Origin: Amycolatopsis sacchari
Lineage (GTDB): Bacteria; Actinomycetota; Actinomycetes; Mycobacteriales; Pseudonocardiaceae
Assembly (NCBI RefSeq): GCF_900114035.1
Contig: NZ_FORP01000026.1
Span: 29,061 to 93,060, forward strand
Direction of reading: 5' to 3'
Length of the DNA stretch: 64,000 nt
Part shown: positions 8,865 through 17,729 of the stretch, in pieces
Numbering within the stretch: the first letter of the stretch is position 1
How the letters are laid out: each line of letters opens with the position of its first letter
The notes under the pieces: model-generated
The model's input: only the letters and a program-made list of their open reading frames with translations
What the model was told of the DNA's origin: nothing
Database searches by the model: none
Made by a program: the position numbers and the translations under genes

Positions 8865-10532
8865 GTGGGGCGCAAACGGAAGTGGACGCCGGAGCCGGGG
8901 GCCGGGCAGAGCTGGCGCCCGGCCACGTCCACGCGCGCCATGCCGACGGAGGAAGTGCCGACCGAGGGCTTCCGGACGGCGCCGCCGCCTCCGCGTGGCG
9001 CGCGGCCGTACCCGCCGCGCCCGAGCGAGCCGCCCCGTCGCGAGCCGCCGCCCCGCCGCACCGAGCCGCTGTACGAGCACTACGGCACCGACGGCTACCC
9101 GCCCGGTGGTGCCAGGCCGGAGGAGCCGCGGCAGGAGCGGCACGAGCACCGCACCGAGGCCACCGCGGGGCCGCTGCCGCGCATGCCCAAGAAGCTCACG
9201 GTCACCAGGGTCGCCGCGCTGCGCAGCCGTGAGCTGGGCGGCAAGGCGGTCGGCGCGTTCCAGCGCGCGGCGAAGGCCGACGGCGCGGACAAGTCCGGCC
9301 TGACGTCGCTGATGTACGCGGTGATGCTGAACTACGCCAGTGACGCGGCGATGGCCGTGGCGCTGGCGAACACGTTGTTCTTCGCGGCCACGAGCGGGGA
9401 GAGCAAGAGCCGCGTCGCGCTGTACCTGCTGATCACGATCGCCCCGTTCGCGGTGGTCGCGCCCGTGATCGGGCCCGCGCTCGACCGCATCCAGCGCGGC
9501 CGCAGGCTCGCCATGTGCGTGTCCTCGCTGGGCCAGGGCCTGATGGCGGCGATCATGGCGCTGCACTTCGACGACTGGGGGCTGTACCCGGCGGCGCTCG
9601 GGATGATGGTGCTGTCGAAGTCGTTCACCGTGCTGAAGTCCGCGGTCACGCCGCGGGTCGTGCCACGCGGGGTGACGCTGTCGAAGACCAACGCGAGGCT
9701 GACGGTGTTCGGGCTCGCCGCCGGTGGTGCGTTCGGCGCGGTCGCCAGCGGCGTCAACTCGCTGCTCGGCTCCGCTGGCGCCCTGTGGTTCACCGGCCTG
9801 ATCTGCGTCGCGGCGGCGGTGCAGTCGATGCGGATCCCGTCGTGGGTCGAGGCGACCGAGGGCGAGGTGCCCGCGTCTCTCAAGGCGCGGCCGGGCAAGA
9901 AGAAGCGGCAGCCCCTCGGCCACGAGGTCGTGCTGGCGCTGTGGGGCAACGGCTCGGTGCGGGTGCTGACCGGGTTTCTGATGATGTTCGCGGCGTTCGC
10001 GGTGAAGGCGCACGCCGAGGCCAACGGGCAGAGCCCGTTCACGCAGCTGCTGCTGCTCGGCATCATCGGCGCCGCGGCGGGTGCGGGCGGGTTCGTCGGC
10101 AACGCGCTCGGTTCGCGGCTGCAGTTCGGGCATCCCACGCAGGTGGTGCTCGGCAGCCTCGGCGCCGCGCTGCTGTCCACGGTGCTCGCCGCCGTGTTCG
10201 CGGGTATCGCCACGGCCGCGATCGTCGGCCTGGTCGGCGCGACGGCGAGTGCGCTCGCGAAGATCAGCCTCGACGCGGTGATCCAGTCCGACCTGCCGGA
10301 GGAGTCACGGGCGTCGGCGTTCGGCCGGTCGGAGACCGTGCTGCAGCTGGCGTGGTGCTTCGGCGGGGCGGTGGGCCTGCTGCTGCCGCCGACGTACTGG
10401 ATCGGCTTCCTGGTGGTTTCGGTGCTGCTGGGCCTCGGGCTCACGCAGACCGTGCTGCTCTCGCGCGGCGCGACGCTGCTGCCGTTCCTCGGCCGGAAGC
10501 GCCCCCAGCGCCCGGCGCGCACCGCTGCTTAA
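8865..10532 (+). CDS. MFS transporter with long Pro-rich N-terminal tail
   Basis: A 555-residue major facilitator superfamily protein. The first 110 residues are hydrophilic and rich in Pro, Arg and Glu (RPYPPRPSEPPRREPPPRR), and the membrane part starts near LTSLMYAVMLNYASDAAMAVALANT. About 12 hydrophobic helices follow. The start is GTG at 8865. The gene lies between a cyclotransferase-like lipoprotein and a DUF2771 lipoprotein, all on the plus strand. From memory, a similar MFS-DUF2771 pair sits close to cspB in M. tuberculosis, so this is a conserved neighbourhood. No substrate is suggested by the sequence. Confidence 0.83.
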   Translation: MGRKRKWTPEPGAGQSWRPATSTRAMPTEEVPTEGFRTAPPPPRGARPYPPRPSEPPRREPPPRRTEPLYEHYGTDGYPPGGARPEEPRQERHEHRTEATAGPLPRMPKKLTVTRVAALRSRELGGKAVGAFQRAAKADGADKSGLTSLMYAVMLNYASDAAMAVALANTLFFAATSGESKSRVALYLLITIAPFAVVAPVIGPALDRIQRGRRLAMCVSSLGQGLMAAIMALHFDDWGLYPAALGMMVLSKSFTVLKSAVTPRVVPRGVTLSKTNARLTVFGLAAGGAFGAVASGVNSLLGSAGALWFTGLICVAAAVQSMRIPSWVEATEGEVPASLKARPGKKKRQPLGHEVVLALWGNGSVRVLTGFLMMFAAFAVKAHAEANGQSPFTQLLLLGIIGAAAGAGGFVGNALGSRLQFGHPTQVVLGSLGAALLSTVLAAVFAGIATAAIVGLVGATASALAKISLDAVIQSDLPEESRASAFGRSETVLQLAWCFGGAVGLLLPPTYWIGFLVVSVLLGLGLTQTVLLSRGATLLPFLGRKRPQRPARTAA

Positions 10533-10546
10533 TTAGTGTTTCGCCC

Positions 10547-11044
10547 ATGCGGCGTAGTCGGGTCTTCGGAATCTTGGCGGCTGGTGCACTGGCACTCACG
10601 GGATGCTCGGCGACCGTCGGCCCGCCCGAGGTCACGTTCTACGGAGACGGGCACACGGTCGACACCGGCCCCGCCGTCCACTGCGACGCGCTCGTGCGCA
10701 ACTGCGACAAGCACCCCGAGGACATCGCCACGCTGAAGGTGCGCAAGGGCAGGCCGGTGCAGATCTCCGTGCCGTCGGAGATCAGCGACACCCCGTGGCT
10801 GGTCAACGTGCAGTACGCGGACGCGAGCGGGAACCTGCAGGTCAAGCAGGAGTTCTTCGCCCCGGGCAGCCGCCTCGCGTACACGGCGACGCCCGGGGGC
10901 GCGGACAACCAGCTCGTGGTGGTCGAGGTGCAGCAGATCGGTGCGGCCTACGCCGCCGACCAGTCGGGCAACCCGATCCTGGACGAGAACGGCAACCCGC
11001 AGCTGGTCGCCCGCGCCTACTGGTCCCTGCAGATCCAGCCCTGA
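10547..11044 (+). CDS. DUF2771-type lipoprotein
   Basis: A 165-residue secreted lipoprotein. The signal peptide is RSRVFGILAAGALALTGC with the lipid-attached cysteine at residue 20. The mature part is a small beta-rich domain with two cysteines (HCDALVRNCDKH) that could form a disulfide, and it matches the actinobacterial DUF2771 family of unknown function. The start ATG lies 14 bases after the MFS stop, so the two are likely cotranscribed. A link to the transporter's work at the membrane is inference only. Confidence 0.78.
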   Translation: MRRSRVFGILAAGALALTGCSATVGPPEVTFYGDGHTVDTGPAVHCDALVRNCDKHPEDIATLKVRKGRPVQISVPSEISDTPWLVNVQYADASGNLQVKQEFFAPGSRLAYTATPGGADNQLVVVEVQQIGAAYAADQSGNPILDENGNPQLVARAYWSLQIQP

Positions 11045-11048
11045 GGGC

Positions 11049-11444
11049 TTACGGGTCGAGGTCCCTGGCCACCGCGCGCATGACCTCGGCGATGCGCTTG
11101 GTGTTCTTCCGGTCCGGGTAGCGGCCGCGCCGCAGGTCCGGCTGCACCTTCATCTCCAGCAGCTTGATCATGTCCTCGACGAGCCCGTGCAGCTCCTCGG
11201 CGGGACGACGCCGCGCCTCGGCGACCGAAGGCAGCGAGTCGATCAGCCGGACGGAAAGCGCCTGCGGCCCGCGGCGCCCTTCGGCGACCCCGAACTCGAG
11301 CCGCTGGCCCGCCTTGAGTGCCTCTACCCCCGGAGGTAGCGCGGTCTTGCGGATGTAGACGTCCTCGCCACCGTCCTGGGTGACGAAACCGAATCCCTTC
11401 TCCGCGTCGTACCACTTGACCTTGCCGGTCGGCACTGCCCTCAC
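11049..11444 (-). CDS. cold-shock domain protein with C-terminal extension
   Basis: A 131-residue protein. Residues 1-67 are a cold-shock domain ([20 protein letters not shown]), with RNP1 intact as KGFGFV and RNP2 altered to DVYIRKT where the family usually has DVFVH. The remaining 65 residues are a basic helical extension ([21 protein letters not shown], then [13 protein letters not shown]) typical of the long actinobacterial CspB type. It should bind single-stranded RNA or DNA. It converges with the DUF2771 gene, the stops being four bases apart. The altered RNP2 may change base stacking, but its effect is unknown. Confidence 0.9.
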   Translation of the reverse strand: MRAVPTGKVKWYDAEKGFGFVTQDGGEDVYIRKTALPPGVEALKAGQRLEFGVAEGRRGPQALSVRLIDSLPSVAEARRRPAEELHGLVEDMIKLLEMKVQPDLRRGRYPDRKNTKRIAEVMRAVARDLDP

Positions 11445-11583
11445 CCGTTCCTTCGCTCTGCTTCGTCAGTTCGCCTGCCCTGCACGACGAACGCGCCCCG
11501 GGGCGTACCCAGGACGCGTACCGGCCAGCCTATCCCGCTATCCACCTCGGGGAGAAGTAGCCAACCGTTCTAACCTTGTGCCC

Positions 11584-11805
11584 ATGAACGACGTCGCGAA
11601 CACCCGGCAGAACAAACCTTGGCTCATGCGGCTGGGCATCGGTGTGTTCGCTTTCGGCGTACTGGCCGTGCTGGTGGTGTTCATCCTGTTCGCCGCGGGT
11701 CTGCGGGACCTGCCGCTGTGGCTGAGCCTCGTCGCCGGCGTCGCGACCCCGCTGGGGATCGTGCTCGGGTTCATCGCGCTGGTTCGGGAGCACCGAAAGC
11801 GCTGA
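11584..11805 (+). CDS. small two-helix membrane protein
   Basis: A 73-residue hypothetical protein with two hydrophobic helices (IGVFAFGVLAVLVVFILFAAG and WLSLVAGVATPLGIVLGFIAL), a short loop and a charged end (REHRKR). The ATG at 11584 is the natural start. Its last 35 bases overlap the 3' end of the convergent HAD phosphatase gene. I do not recognise a family. Confidence 0.65.
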   Translation: MNDVANTRQNKPWLMRLGIGVFAFGVLAVLVVFILFAAGLRDLPLWLSLVAGVATPLGIVLGFIALVREHRKR

Positions 11806-12394
11806 ACCAGTCCGGGAACTCCGCCAGGCTGTCGAACACGACCTCCGCGCCGGCCGCGACGAGTTCCTCCCGCGTGCACGGGCCGGTCGCGACCGCGACG
11901 GGCACCGCGCCGGCGGCGAGCGCGCCCCGCACGTCGCCGAGGTGGTCGCCCGCGTAGGCGCGCGCCCCGTGTTCGCGCAGCGCCACGGCCTTGCCCGCGG
12001 CCCACAGCTCGCCGACCACGACGTCCACCTCGAAGCCCAGCGCCTTGATGTGCCGCACGGCGTTCGGCCGGTACTTGCCCGTGACGACGACCGTCCGCCC
12101 GCCCGCGCGGCGCACCGCTTCGAGCGCCTCGTGCGCGCCCGGCAGTGCGACCGTGCCGGGCACGACGATCTCGGGGTAGAGCTCGCGGAAGCGCGCGACC
12201 AGCTCGGGGATGCGGCCCTCGGGGGCGCCGAAGTCCCGCAGCACCATGTCCAGCGGCGGGCCGAGGTTGCTCGCGAAGTGCTCGCCGTCGAGGGGCAGCC
12301 CCGCCTCCTCGCCGAGCGCGTTCATCACCGAGGCCATGCCCGGTCTCGGGTCGATCAGAGTCATGTCCAGGTCGAAGCCCACCGTCATCCCCAC
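11771..12394 (-). CDS. HAD family phosphatase
   Basis: A 207-residue haloacid dehalogenase-type hydrolase. Motif I is FDLDMTLID (nucleophile Asp8, acid/base Asp10), motif II is VVVTGK (Thr), and motif IV is YAGDHLGDV. The cap between motif I and II is helical, as in subfamily I (phosphoglycolate phosphatase-like). It converges with the small membrane protein gene, with a 35-base overlap of the 3' ends. The substrate is likely a small phosphorylated metabolite but is not predictable. Confidence 0.87.
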   Translation of the reverse strand: MGMTVGFDLDMTLIDPRPGMASVMNALGEEAGLPLDGEHFASNLGPPLDMVLRDFGAPEGRIPELVARFRELYPEIVVPGTVALPGAHEALEAVRRAGGRTVVVTGKYRPNAVRHIKALGFEVDVVVGELWAAGKAVALREHGARAYAGDHLGDVRGALAAGAVPVAVATGPCTREELVAAGAEVVFDSLAEFPDWFSAFGAPEPAR

Positions 12395-12431
12395 ATCCCC
12401 ACCGTACGGTCTTTACATCGCGTCCGATCGG

Positions 12432-12466
12432 GTCAAGTTGTTTGACATCTCTTCTCCTTGTGTCAA
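12432..12466. promoter_or_regulatory. TetR operator-like half-sites in front of the TetR-R2lox operon
   Basis: Three half-sites of GTCAA/TTGAC lie just upstream of the TetR start: GTCAA at 12432, TTGAC at 12442 and GTCAA at 12462. The first two form an inverted repeat with five bases between, and TTGACA with TGTCAA forms another with 13 between. TTGACA at 12442 could also be a -35 element, with a weak -10 near 12465, which would put the transcript start at or next to the GTG of the regulator (leaderless). Confidence 0.5.
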
Positions 12467-12475
12467 GCTGCTGGT

Positions 12476-13090
12476 GTGTCGGACATCACCTCGTCGTTCA
12501 CCGAGCGCACCAAGGCCTCGCTGCGGGAGACCCTCCTCGAGGCCGCGACGGCACTGCTCGCCGAGCACGGGCACGCCGGACTGCGGATGGCGGATGTCGC
12601 CGCGGCGGCGGGGGTGAGCCGGCAGACCGTGTACAACGAGTTCGGCAACAAGACCGCGCTGGTCGAAGCCGTCGCGCTGCGCACCACCGCGGAGTTCCTC
12701 GAAGGCATCCGCACCCTGTTCGAGGACGCGCCGGACCTGCTCACCGGCATGCACCGCGCGGTCGTCTTCACCATCGAGCACGCCCGCGAGAACAAACTGG
12801 TCGCCGCCGCGCTGGGGACCACCGCCGGGGAGGACCTGCTGCCCCTGCTCACCACGAAGGGCGAACCCGTGCTGTCCGCCGCCACGGAACTGGCCGCCGC
12901 CCGCTACCTCGAGTTCCTGCCCGCGCTCGACGAGCCGACCGCGCGCCTGCTCGCCGAAACCGCCAGCCGGCTGGCCCTGAGCCACCTCGTGCTGCCCACC
13001 CACCCCGCCGCGGAGGCGGCGGATATGGTGTGCGCCGCGCTCGGCCCCGCCATCGCCGCACATTCGTCCACATTGGAGTGTGAGAAATGA
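12476..13090 (+). CDS. TetR/AcrR family regulator paired with R2lox
   Basis: A 204-residue TetR repressor. The helix-turn-helix lies at residues about 25-60 ([20 protein letters not shown]), followed by a helical ligand domain. The start is taken as GTG at 12476; no good ribosome site precedes it, which fits a leaderless transcript. Its TGA overlaps the ATG of the R2-like oxidase (ATGA), so both are made from one message. As I recall, the same two-gene arrangement occurs in M. tuberculosis (Rv0232-Rv0233), so it probably autoregulates this operon in response to an unknown, perhaps lipid, ligand. Confidence 0.88.
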   Translation: MSDITSSFTERTKASLRETLLEAATALLAEHGHAGLRMADVAAAAGVSRQTVYNEFGNKTALVEAVALRTTAEFLEGIRTLFEDAPDLLTGMHRAVVFTIEHARENKLVAAALGTTAGEDLLPLLTTKGEPVLSAATELAAARYLEFLPALDEPTARLLAETASRLALSHLVLPTHPAAEAADMVCAALGPAIAAHSSTLECEK

Positions 13091-14046
13091 CCGGAACCCT
13101 CGTCCCCCACCGCACCGGCTTCGCCTCGCTGCGCCGCGGCGGGCTCAACTGGGACTCCTTCCCGCTCCGGCTGTTCGTCAAGGGCAACCGGAAGTTCTGG
13201 AACCCCGCCGACATCGACTTCTCCGCCGACCGGGCCGACTGGGAGTCGCTCAACGACGAGGAACGCCGGTCGGCGACGTACTTGTGCGCCCAGTTCATCG
13301 CCGGTGAGGAGGCGGTGACCGAGGACATCCAGCCCTTCATGAAGGCGATGGCGGCCGAGGGCCGCTTCGGCGACGAGATGTACCTCAGCCAGTTCTGCTT
13401 CGAGGAGGCCAAGCACACCGAGGTCTTCCGGCGCTGGATGGACGCGGTGGGCCTGACCGAGGACCTGACGTCGTACGTGTCGGAGAACCCGCACTACCGC
13501 AAGCTGTTCTACGAGGAGCTGCCCGAGTCGCTGAACCTGCTCGCCTCGGATCCCAGCCCGCTCAACCAGATCCGCGCGAGCGTCACGTACAACCACGTCA
13601 TCGAGGGCAGCCTCGCGCTCACCGGGTACTACGCCTGGCAGAAGGTGTGCACGAAGCGCGGCATCCTGCCGGGGATGCAGCAGCTGGTGAAGCACATCGG
13701 GGACGACGAGCGCAGGCACATGGCGTGGGGCACGTTCACCTGCCGCAGGCACATCGCCGCCGACGACTCGCTGTGGGAGGCGGTGCAGCAGCGCATGGGC
13801 GAGCTACTGCCGCACGCGCTGGGCATGATCCAGTGGGTCAACGAGCAGTTCGAAGAGCCGCCGTTCGAGAACGACCCGCAGGAGTTCGTCACCTACGCCG
13901 CGGACCGCGCGCAGCGCCGCCTCGGGGCGATCGAGTCCGCGCGGGGTGTGCCGGTCGAGCAGATCGACCTGGACTACTCGCCGGAACAGCTGGAGGAGAC
14001 CTTCGGCGAGGAGGACGCGAAGGCGTTCGCCGAGTCGGTCGGCTGA
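13087..14046 (+). CDS. R2-like ligand-binding oxidase (R2lox)
   Basis: A 319-residue ferritin-like protein of the R2lox family, which assembles a Mn/Fe cofactor, makes a Val-Tyr ether cross-link and binds a long-chain fatty-acid-like ligand. All six metal ligands of the family can be aligned: Glu74, Glu107, His110, Glu173, Glu208 and His211. The cross-link pair is present as Val77 and Tyr168, with the same spacing as Val71/Tyr162 in the M. tuberculosis protein. It is not the ribonucleotide reductase subunit, since the radical tyrosine context is absent. It is coupled to the upstream TetR by an ATGA overlap. The natural substrate of the family is not known. Confidence 0.93.
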   Translation: MTGTLVPHRTGFASLRRGGLNWDSFPLRLFVKGNRKFWNPADIDFSADRADWESLNDEERRSATYLCAQFIAGEEAVTEDIQPFMKAMAAEGRFGDEMYLSQFCFEEAKHTEVFRRWMDAVGLTEDLTSYVSENPHYRKLFYEELPESLNLLASDPSPLNQIRASVTYNHVIEGSLALTGYYAWQKVCTKRGILPGMQQLVKHIGDDERRHMAWGTFTCRRHIAADDSLWEAVQQRMGELLPHALGMIQWVNEQFEEPPFENDPQEFVTYAADRAQRRLGAIESARGVPVEQIDLDYSPEQLEETFGEEDAKAFAESVG

Positions 14047-14092
14047 GCCGCGGCTGAAACCGGCGGGCGGGCGCGGCGGCTTTTCGTCCTGA

Positions 14093-14209
14093 ATGCTCAG
14101 CCGCCGTACGCCGCCCCGCCGCCTCATGTGCGGGATCCTGGCGCTGCTGTTCGGCCTGTTCTGGATCCTGGTCATCGGGGCGGCCGCCTCCAGCGCCGGC
14201 GTCCACTGA
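14093..14209 (+). CDS. possible 38-residue single-helix membrane peptide
   Basis: A short open frame with ATG at 14093. It encodes a basic head (LSRRTPPRRL), one hydrophobic helix (GILALLFGLFWILVIGAAA) and a short tail. It lies 46 bases after R2lox on the same strand and just before a strong hairpin, so it would be within the same transcript. Positive-inside topology makes it plausible, but it has no family and no clear ribosome site. Confidence 0.35.
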   Translation: MLSRRTPPRRLMCGILALLFGLFWILVIGAAASSAGVH

Positions 14210-14224
14210 AGCCCGAAACCGGAA

Positions 14225-14252
14225 GGCGGGTGCGGCGGCTGCCGCACCCGCC
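14225..14252. terminator. hairpin terminator between R2lox and VOC genes
   Basis: A perfect 12-bp stem (GGCGGGTGCGGC and its complement) closes a four-base loop. It sits between the plus-strand R2lox transcript and the 3' end of the minus-strand VOC gene at 14258, so it could stop both. There is no T-run, as is usual in this GC range. Confidence 0.7.
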
Positions 14253-14257
14253 CGGGT

Positions 14258-14668
14258 TCAGGCCTGCTGGGCGATGTCCACCAGCCAGTGCACGCCGAAC
14301 CGGTCGACGCACGAGCCGAACTCGTCACCCCACATCTGCTTCTCCAGCGGCGTCTCCACCGTGGCGCCGTCGGAGAGCTTCTCCCAGTACCCGCGCAGCG
14401 TCTCCGCGTCGTCGCCGCTGAGGGACACGCTGACCGTGTTGCCCTGGCTGTGTTCCATGTTCGGCGGCAGGTCCGAGCCCATCAGCGTCAGGCCGCCGTC
14501 GGTCTCGAGCTGGCCGTGCATGATCTTGTCGGCCAGCTGCTCGTCGGGCGCGCCGAACTCGCCGAACGTGCTCAGGTTCAGCGTGCCCCCGAACACCCGG
14601 TGGTAGTGCTCCATCGCCTCCCTGGCGTTGCCCTTGAAGTGCAGGTACGGGTTGAGCCGGACTGTCAT
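14258..14668 (-). CDS. VOC family protein (PhnB-like)
   Basis: A 136-residue protein of the vicinal oxygen chelate superfamily, PhnB branch. Recognisable features are NPYLHFKGNAREAMEHYHRV at the N-terminus, the central LMGSDLPP and the C-terminal WGDEFGSCVDRFGVHWLVD. Members resemble glyoxalase/bleomycin-resistance folds; the PhnB type often lacks the full metal set, and a function cannot be assigned. The start ATG at 14668 follows an AGGTAAGG-type ribosome site. The acyl-CoA synthetase lies 27 bases upstream on the same strand, so the two are probably in one operon. Confidence 0.85.
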   Translation of the reverse strand: MTVRLNPYLHFKGNAREAMEHYHRVFGGTLNLSTFGEFGAPDEQLADKIMHGQLETDGGLTLMGSDLPPNMEHSQGNTVSVSLSGDDAETLRGYWEKLSDGATVETPLEKQMWGDEFGSCVDRFGVHWLVDIAQQA

Positions 14669-14694
14669 CGCCTTACCTCCTGGGTCGCTCGCTC

Positions 14695-16338
14695 TCACGC
14701 GTGCCGGGTGGCCGCCGCCCGCTCCAGGCCCAGCAGGCTGACCGCCTGCTGCCGCATCTCGACCTTGCGGATCTTGCCGGTGACCGTCATCGGGAACTCG
14801 TCGACGACGTGCACGTAACGGGGGATCTTGTAGTGCGCGAGCTTGCCGGTGCAGAACTCGCGCAGCGCCTCCGCCGTCAGCGGCTCGGCGCCCTCGCGCA
14901 TCCGGATCCACGCCATGAGTTCCTCGCCGTAGCGCTCGTCCGGCACGCCGATCACCTGCGCGTCGAGGACGTCCGGGTGCGTGTACAGGAACTCCTCGAT
15001 CTCACGCGGGTAGATGTTCTCGCCGCCACGGATGACCATGTCCTTGATGCGGCCGGTGATGTTGAGGTAGCCCTCCTCGTCCATCACCGCGAGGTCGCCG
15101 GTGTGCATCCAGCGCGCGGAGTCGATCGCCTCGGCGGTCTTGTCGGGCTGCTCCCAGTAGCCGAGCATCACCGAGTACCCGCGCGTGCACAGCTCGCCGG
15201 GCTCGCCGCGCGGCACGGTCAGGCCGGTCTCCGGGTCGACGACCTTGACCTCCAGGTGCGGGCCCACCCGGCCGACCGTGGAGACCCGCCGTTCGATGGA
15301 GTCGTCGGCACGCGTCTGCGTGGACACCGGCGAGGTCTCGGTCATGCCGTAGCAGATGGAGACCTCACCCATGCCCATCCGCTCGATGACCTGCTTCATC
15401 ACCTCGACCGGGCAGGGCGAACCGGCCATGATGCCGGTGCGCAGGCTGGACAGGTCGTAGGACTCGAAGTCCGGCTGGGCGAGCTCGGCGATGAACATCG
15501 TCGGCACGCCGTAGAGCGAGGTGCAGCGCTCGGCCTGCACCGCCTCGAGGGTGGCCTTCGGGTCGAACGCCGGGGCGGGGATCACCATGCACGCGCCGTG
15601 GCTGGTGGCCGCGAGGTTGCCCATCACCATGCCGAAGCAGTGGTAGAAGGGCACGGGGATGCAGATGCGGTCGGACTCGGTGTAGTTGCACAGCTCGCCG
15701 ACGAAGAAGCCGTTGTTGAGGATGTTGTGGTGCGACAGCGTCGCACCCTTCGGGAAGCCCGTGGTACCCGACGTGTACTGGATGTTGATCGGGTCGTCCG
15801 CGGCCAGCGGGATGCCCTCCAGCGCGACCCGGTCGGCGCGTTTTCCGTTGTCCAGCAAGGAGTTCCACAGCTCGCCACCGATGAGCGCGACGTGCTCCAG
15901 CCGTTCGCAGCGCGGCCGGACCTCCTCGATCATGCCCGCGTAGTCGGAGGTCTTGAACTTCTCGGCGGCGATCAGCAGCCGGATGCCGGCCTGGTTGAGC
16001 ACGAACTCCAGCTCGTGCGAGCGGTACGCCGGGTTGATGTTGACGAGGATGGCACCGATCTTCGCGGTCGCGTACTGCGTGAACGTCCACTCCGCACAGT
16101 TCGGCGCCCAGATGCCGACCCGGTCGCCCTTGCCGATGCCCAGGTCGAGCAGGCCGAGCGCGAGCGCGTCCACCTCGGCGGCGAGTTCGGCGTAGGTCCA
16201 GCGGCGGCCGCTCGCGCGGTCGACCAGCGCGTCCCGGTCACCGAATGCCTGCACTGTCCGGTCGAAGTTGTCGCCGATCGTGTCGCCCAGCAGCGGGACG
16301 TCGGAGGTACCGGAGGAGTAGCTCGGCACGGCAGGCAT
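14695..16338 (-). CDS. acyl-CoA synthetase (AMP-binding, FadD-like)
   Basis: A 547-residue adenylate-forming enzyme activating a fatty or related carboxylic acid to the acyl-CoA via acyl-AMP. The ATP loop is [11 protein letters not shown] (residues about 185-195), then YGMTETSP, the ribose motif [15 protein letters not shown], the hinge [16 protein letters not shown] and the catalytic lysine in TVTGKIRK near the end. The start is ATG at 16338 because AGGAGG stands seven bases before it; an in-frame codon at 16356 is less likely. It resembles the medium/long-chain ligases used in fatty-acid catabolism. A VOC gene follows. Confidence 0.9.
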   Translation of the reverse strand: MPAVPSYSSGTSDVPLLGDTIGDNFDRTVQAFGDRDALVDRASGRRWTYAELAAEVDALALGLLDLGIGKGDRVGIWAPNCAEWTFTQYATAKIGAILVNINPAYRSHELEFVLNQAGIRLLIAAEKFKTSDYAGMIEEVRPRCERLEHVALIGGELWNSLLDNGKRADRVALEGIPLAADDPINIQYTSGTTGFPKGATLSHHNILNNGFFVGELCNYTESDRICIPVPFYHCFGMVMGNLAATSHGACMVIPAPAFDPKATLEAVQAERCTSLYGVPTMFIAELAQPDFESYDLSSLRTGIMAGSPCPVEVMKQVIERMGMGEVSICYGMTETSPVSTQTRADDSIERRVSTVGRVGPHLEVKVVDPETGLTVPRGEPGELCTRGYSVMLGYWEQPDKTAEAIDSARWMHTGDLAVMDEEGYLNITGRIKDMVIRGGENIYPREIEEFLYTHPDVLDAQVIGVPDERYGEELMAWIRMREGAEPLTAEALREFCTGKLAHYKIPRYVHVVDEFPMTVTGKIRKVEMRQQAVSLLGLERAAATRHA

Positions 16339-16448
16339 GGTTCGGCCTCCTGGCAAAAGGTCAACGCTGACTTTGGAATTTTAGCTGCAATGCGCAGCAT
16401 TTCCATGAGGGGCGGTGGTCGGGCGACGGGTGGGCCTAAGGTGGGAAT

Positions 16449-17210
16449 ATGCGCCTGTACATCGTCGACGCGTTCACCGATCGGGCTTTCGCCGGCAACC
16501 CCGCCGGGGTCGTGCTGCTGGACGAACCCGCGGATCCGGCCTGGATGCAGTCGGTCGCCGCGGAGCTGAAGCACGCCGAGACGGCGTTCGTGGAGGTGGC
16601 GGCCGAGGGTCCGAAGCCGCTGCGCTGGTTCACCCCGACGGTCGAGGTCGACCTGTGCGGGCACGCCACCCTCGCGACCGGTCACGTGCTCGGCGGTTCG
16701 CAGGTGTTCACGACGCGCAGCGGTGAGCTGCGCACGACGGCCGAGGACGGCTGGGTCAGCATGGACTTCCCGGCGGACCCGCCCCACGCGACGGCCGACG
16801 AGGTGGTGCCCGCGCTACCGGGCGTGACGGTCCGCGAGGTGTTGCGGGGCAAGTGGGACATCCTCGTGCGCACCGACGACGCCGCCGAGGTGCGGGCGCT
16901 GGAGCCGGACCTGGACGTCATCGCGGGCTGGGACGCGCGGTGCGTGGTGGTGACCGCGCCGGGCGACAAGCCGGAGATCGACTTCGTGAGCCGCGTGTTC
17001 GGTCCCGCCGTCGGCGTGCCGGAGGACCCGGTGACGGGCTCGGCGCACTGCACGCTGTCGCCGTACTGGTCGGCTGAGCTGGGCCGGGACAAACTGGTGG
17101 GCGAGCAGGCGTCGGCGCGGGGCGGCGTGGTCCGGACGGCGTTGCAGGGTGACCGGGTCCTGCTGGCGGGCCAGGCCGTCACCACGGTGCGGGGGGAGCT
17201 GGTGGTCTGA
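16449..17210 (+). CDS. PhzF family isomerase/epimerase
   Basis: A 253-residue member of the PhzF family (diaminopimelate-epimerase-like fold). The catalytic glutamate lies in LKHAETAFVE (Glu44), and other family motifs are AFAGNPAGVVLL, TPTVEVDLCGHATLATGHVL and EDPVTGSAHC. Most members outside phenazine clusters have unknown substrates and no phenazine genes are nearby, so a role in phenazine synthesis is not supported. Its TGA shares one base with the ATG of yccF (TGATG), implying coupled translation. Confidence 0.88.
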   Translation: MRLYIVDAFTDRAFAGNPAGVVLLDEPADPAWMQSVAAELKHAETAFVEVAAEGPKPLRWFTPTVEVDLCGHATLATGHVLGGSQVFTTRSGELRTTAEDGWVSMDFPADPPHATADEVVPALPGVTVREVLRGKWDILVRTDDAAEVRALEPDLDVIAGWDARCVVVTAPGDKPEIDFVSRVFGPAVGVPEDPVTGSAHCTLSPYWSAELGRDKLVGEQASARGGVVRTALQGDRVLLAGQAVTTVRGELVV

Positions 17211-17578
17211 TGCGCTTGCTGCTGAACATCATCTGGCTGGTCTTCGCCGGTTTCTGGATGGCACTCGGCTACCTCGCGGCGGGGATCGTCTGCTGCCTGC
17301 TGATCGTGACCATCCCGTTCGGCATCGCGTCGTTCCGCATCGCGAACTACGCACTGTGGCCCTTCGGCCGCACCATCGTCGACCGCTCCGGCGTCGCGTC
17401 GGTGCTGGGGAACGTCGTGTGGATCATCTTCGCGGGCTGGTGGCTCGCGCTCGGCCACGTGATCACCGGAATCGCCCTGTGCGTGACGATCGTCGGGATC
17501 CCGTTGGGGCTGGCGAACTTCAAGCTGATCCCCGTGTCACTGGTGCCGCTGGGGAAGGAGATCGTGCCGGCGCCGTGA
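17210..17578 (+). CDS. YccF domain membrane protein
   Basis: A 122-residue protein made of two YccF (PF03733) repeats, each a hydrophobic hairpin. The first contains LNIIWLVFAGFWMALGYLAAG and ends IPFGIASFRIANYALWPFG. The second begins NVVWIIFAGWWLALGHVITG and ends GIPLGLANFKL. The duplicated WLVFAG/WIIFAG and IPFG/IPLG words are visible. It is an inner membrane protein of unknown function, translationally coupled to the upstream phzF-like gene. Confidence 0.88.
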   Translation: MRLLLNIIWLVFAGFWMALGYLAAGIVCCLLIVTIPFGIASFRIANYALWPFGRTIVDRSGVASVLGNVVWIIFAGWWLALGHVITGIALCVTIVGIPLGLANFKLIPVSLVPLGKEIVPAP

Positions 17579-17729
17579 GGGCACCCACCCCGAGAGTTGG
17601 GTGATCATCCCGTCGCCTGATACCGGTGGATCACTTTGGGCCAGGGCCGCAACCTTTTTCGAGACTCGCGCTGGCTTCCTTGCTGGTCGAGTCGGGCACG
17701 GGGTCTCCCGGCGCTGGCGCGCCTGCTGA
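17579..17729. other. gene-free stretch left of the branched repeat
   Basis: The first part of the interval between the convergent yccF and phosphatase genes. Just after yccF, CACCCA at 17583 pairs with TGGGTG, a weak hairpin. I see no coding frame of interest. Confidence 0.4.

Noticed and set aside
13087..14046. Ribonucleotide reductase beta subunit
   Set aside because: The metal-ligand spacing and Val77/Tyr168 pair fit R2lox, and no nrdE/nrdA gene is nearby.
16386..16400. Inverted repeat GCTGC-N5-GCAGC upstream of the acyl-CoA synthetase
   Set aside because: Arms of five bases are expected by chance in this GC-rich DNA and no regulator is adjacent.
16449..17210. Phenazine biosynthesis gene
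   Set aside because: PhzF-like only by family; no other phz genes are present and the neighbour is a YccF membrane protein.
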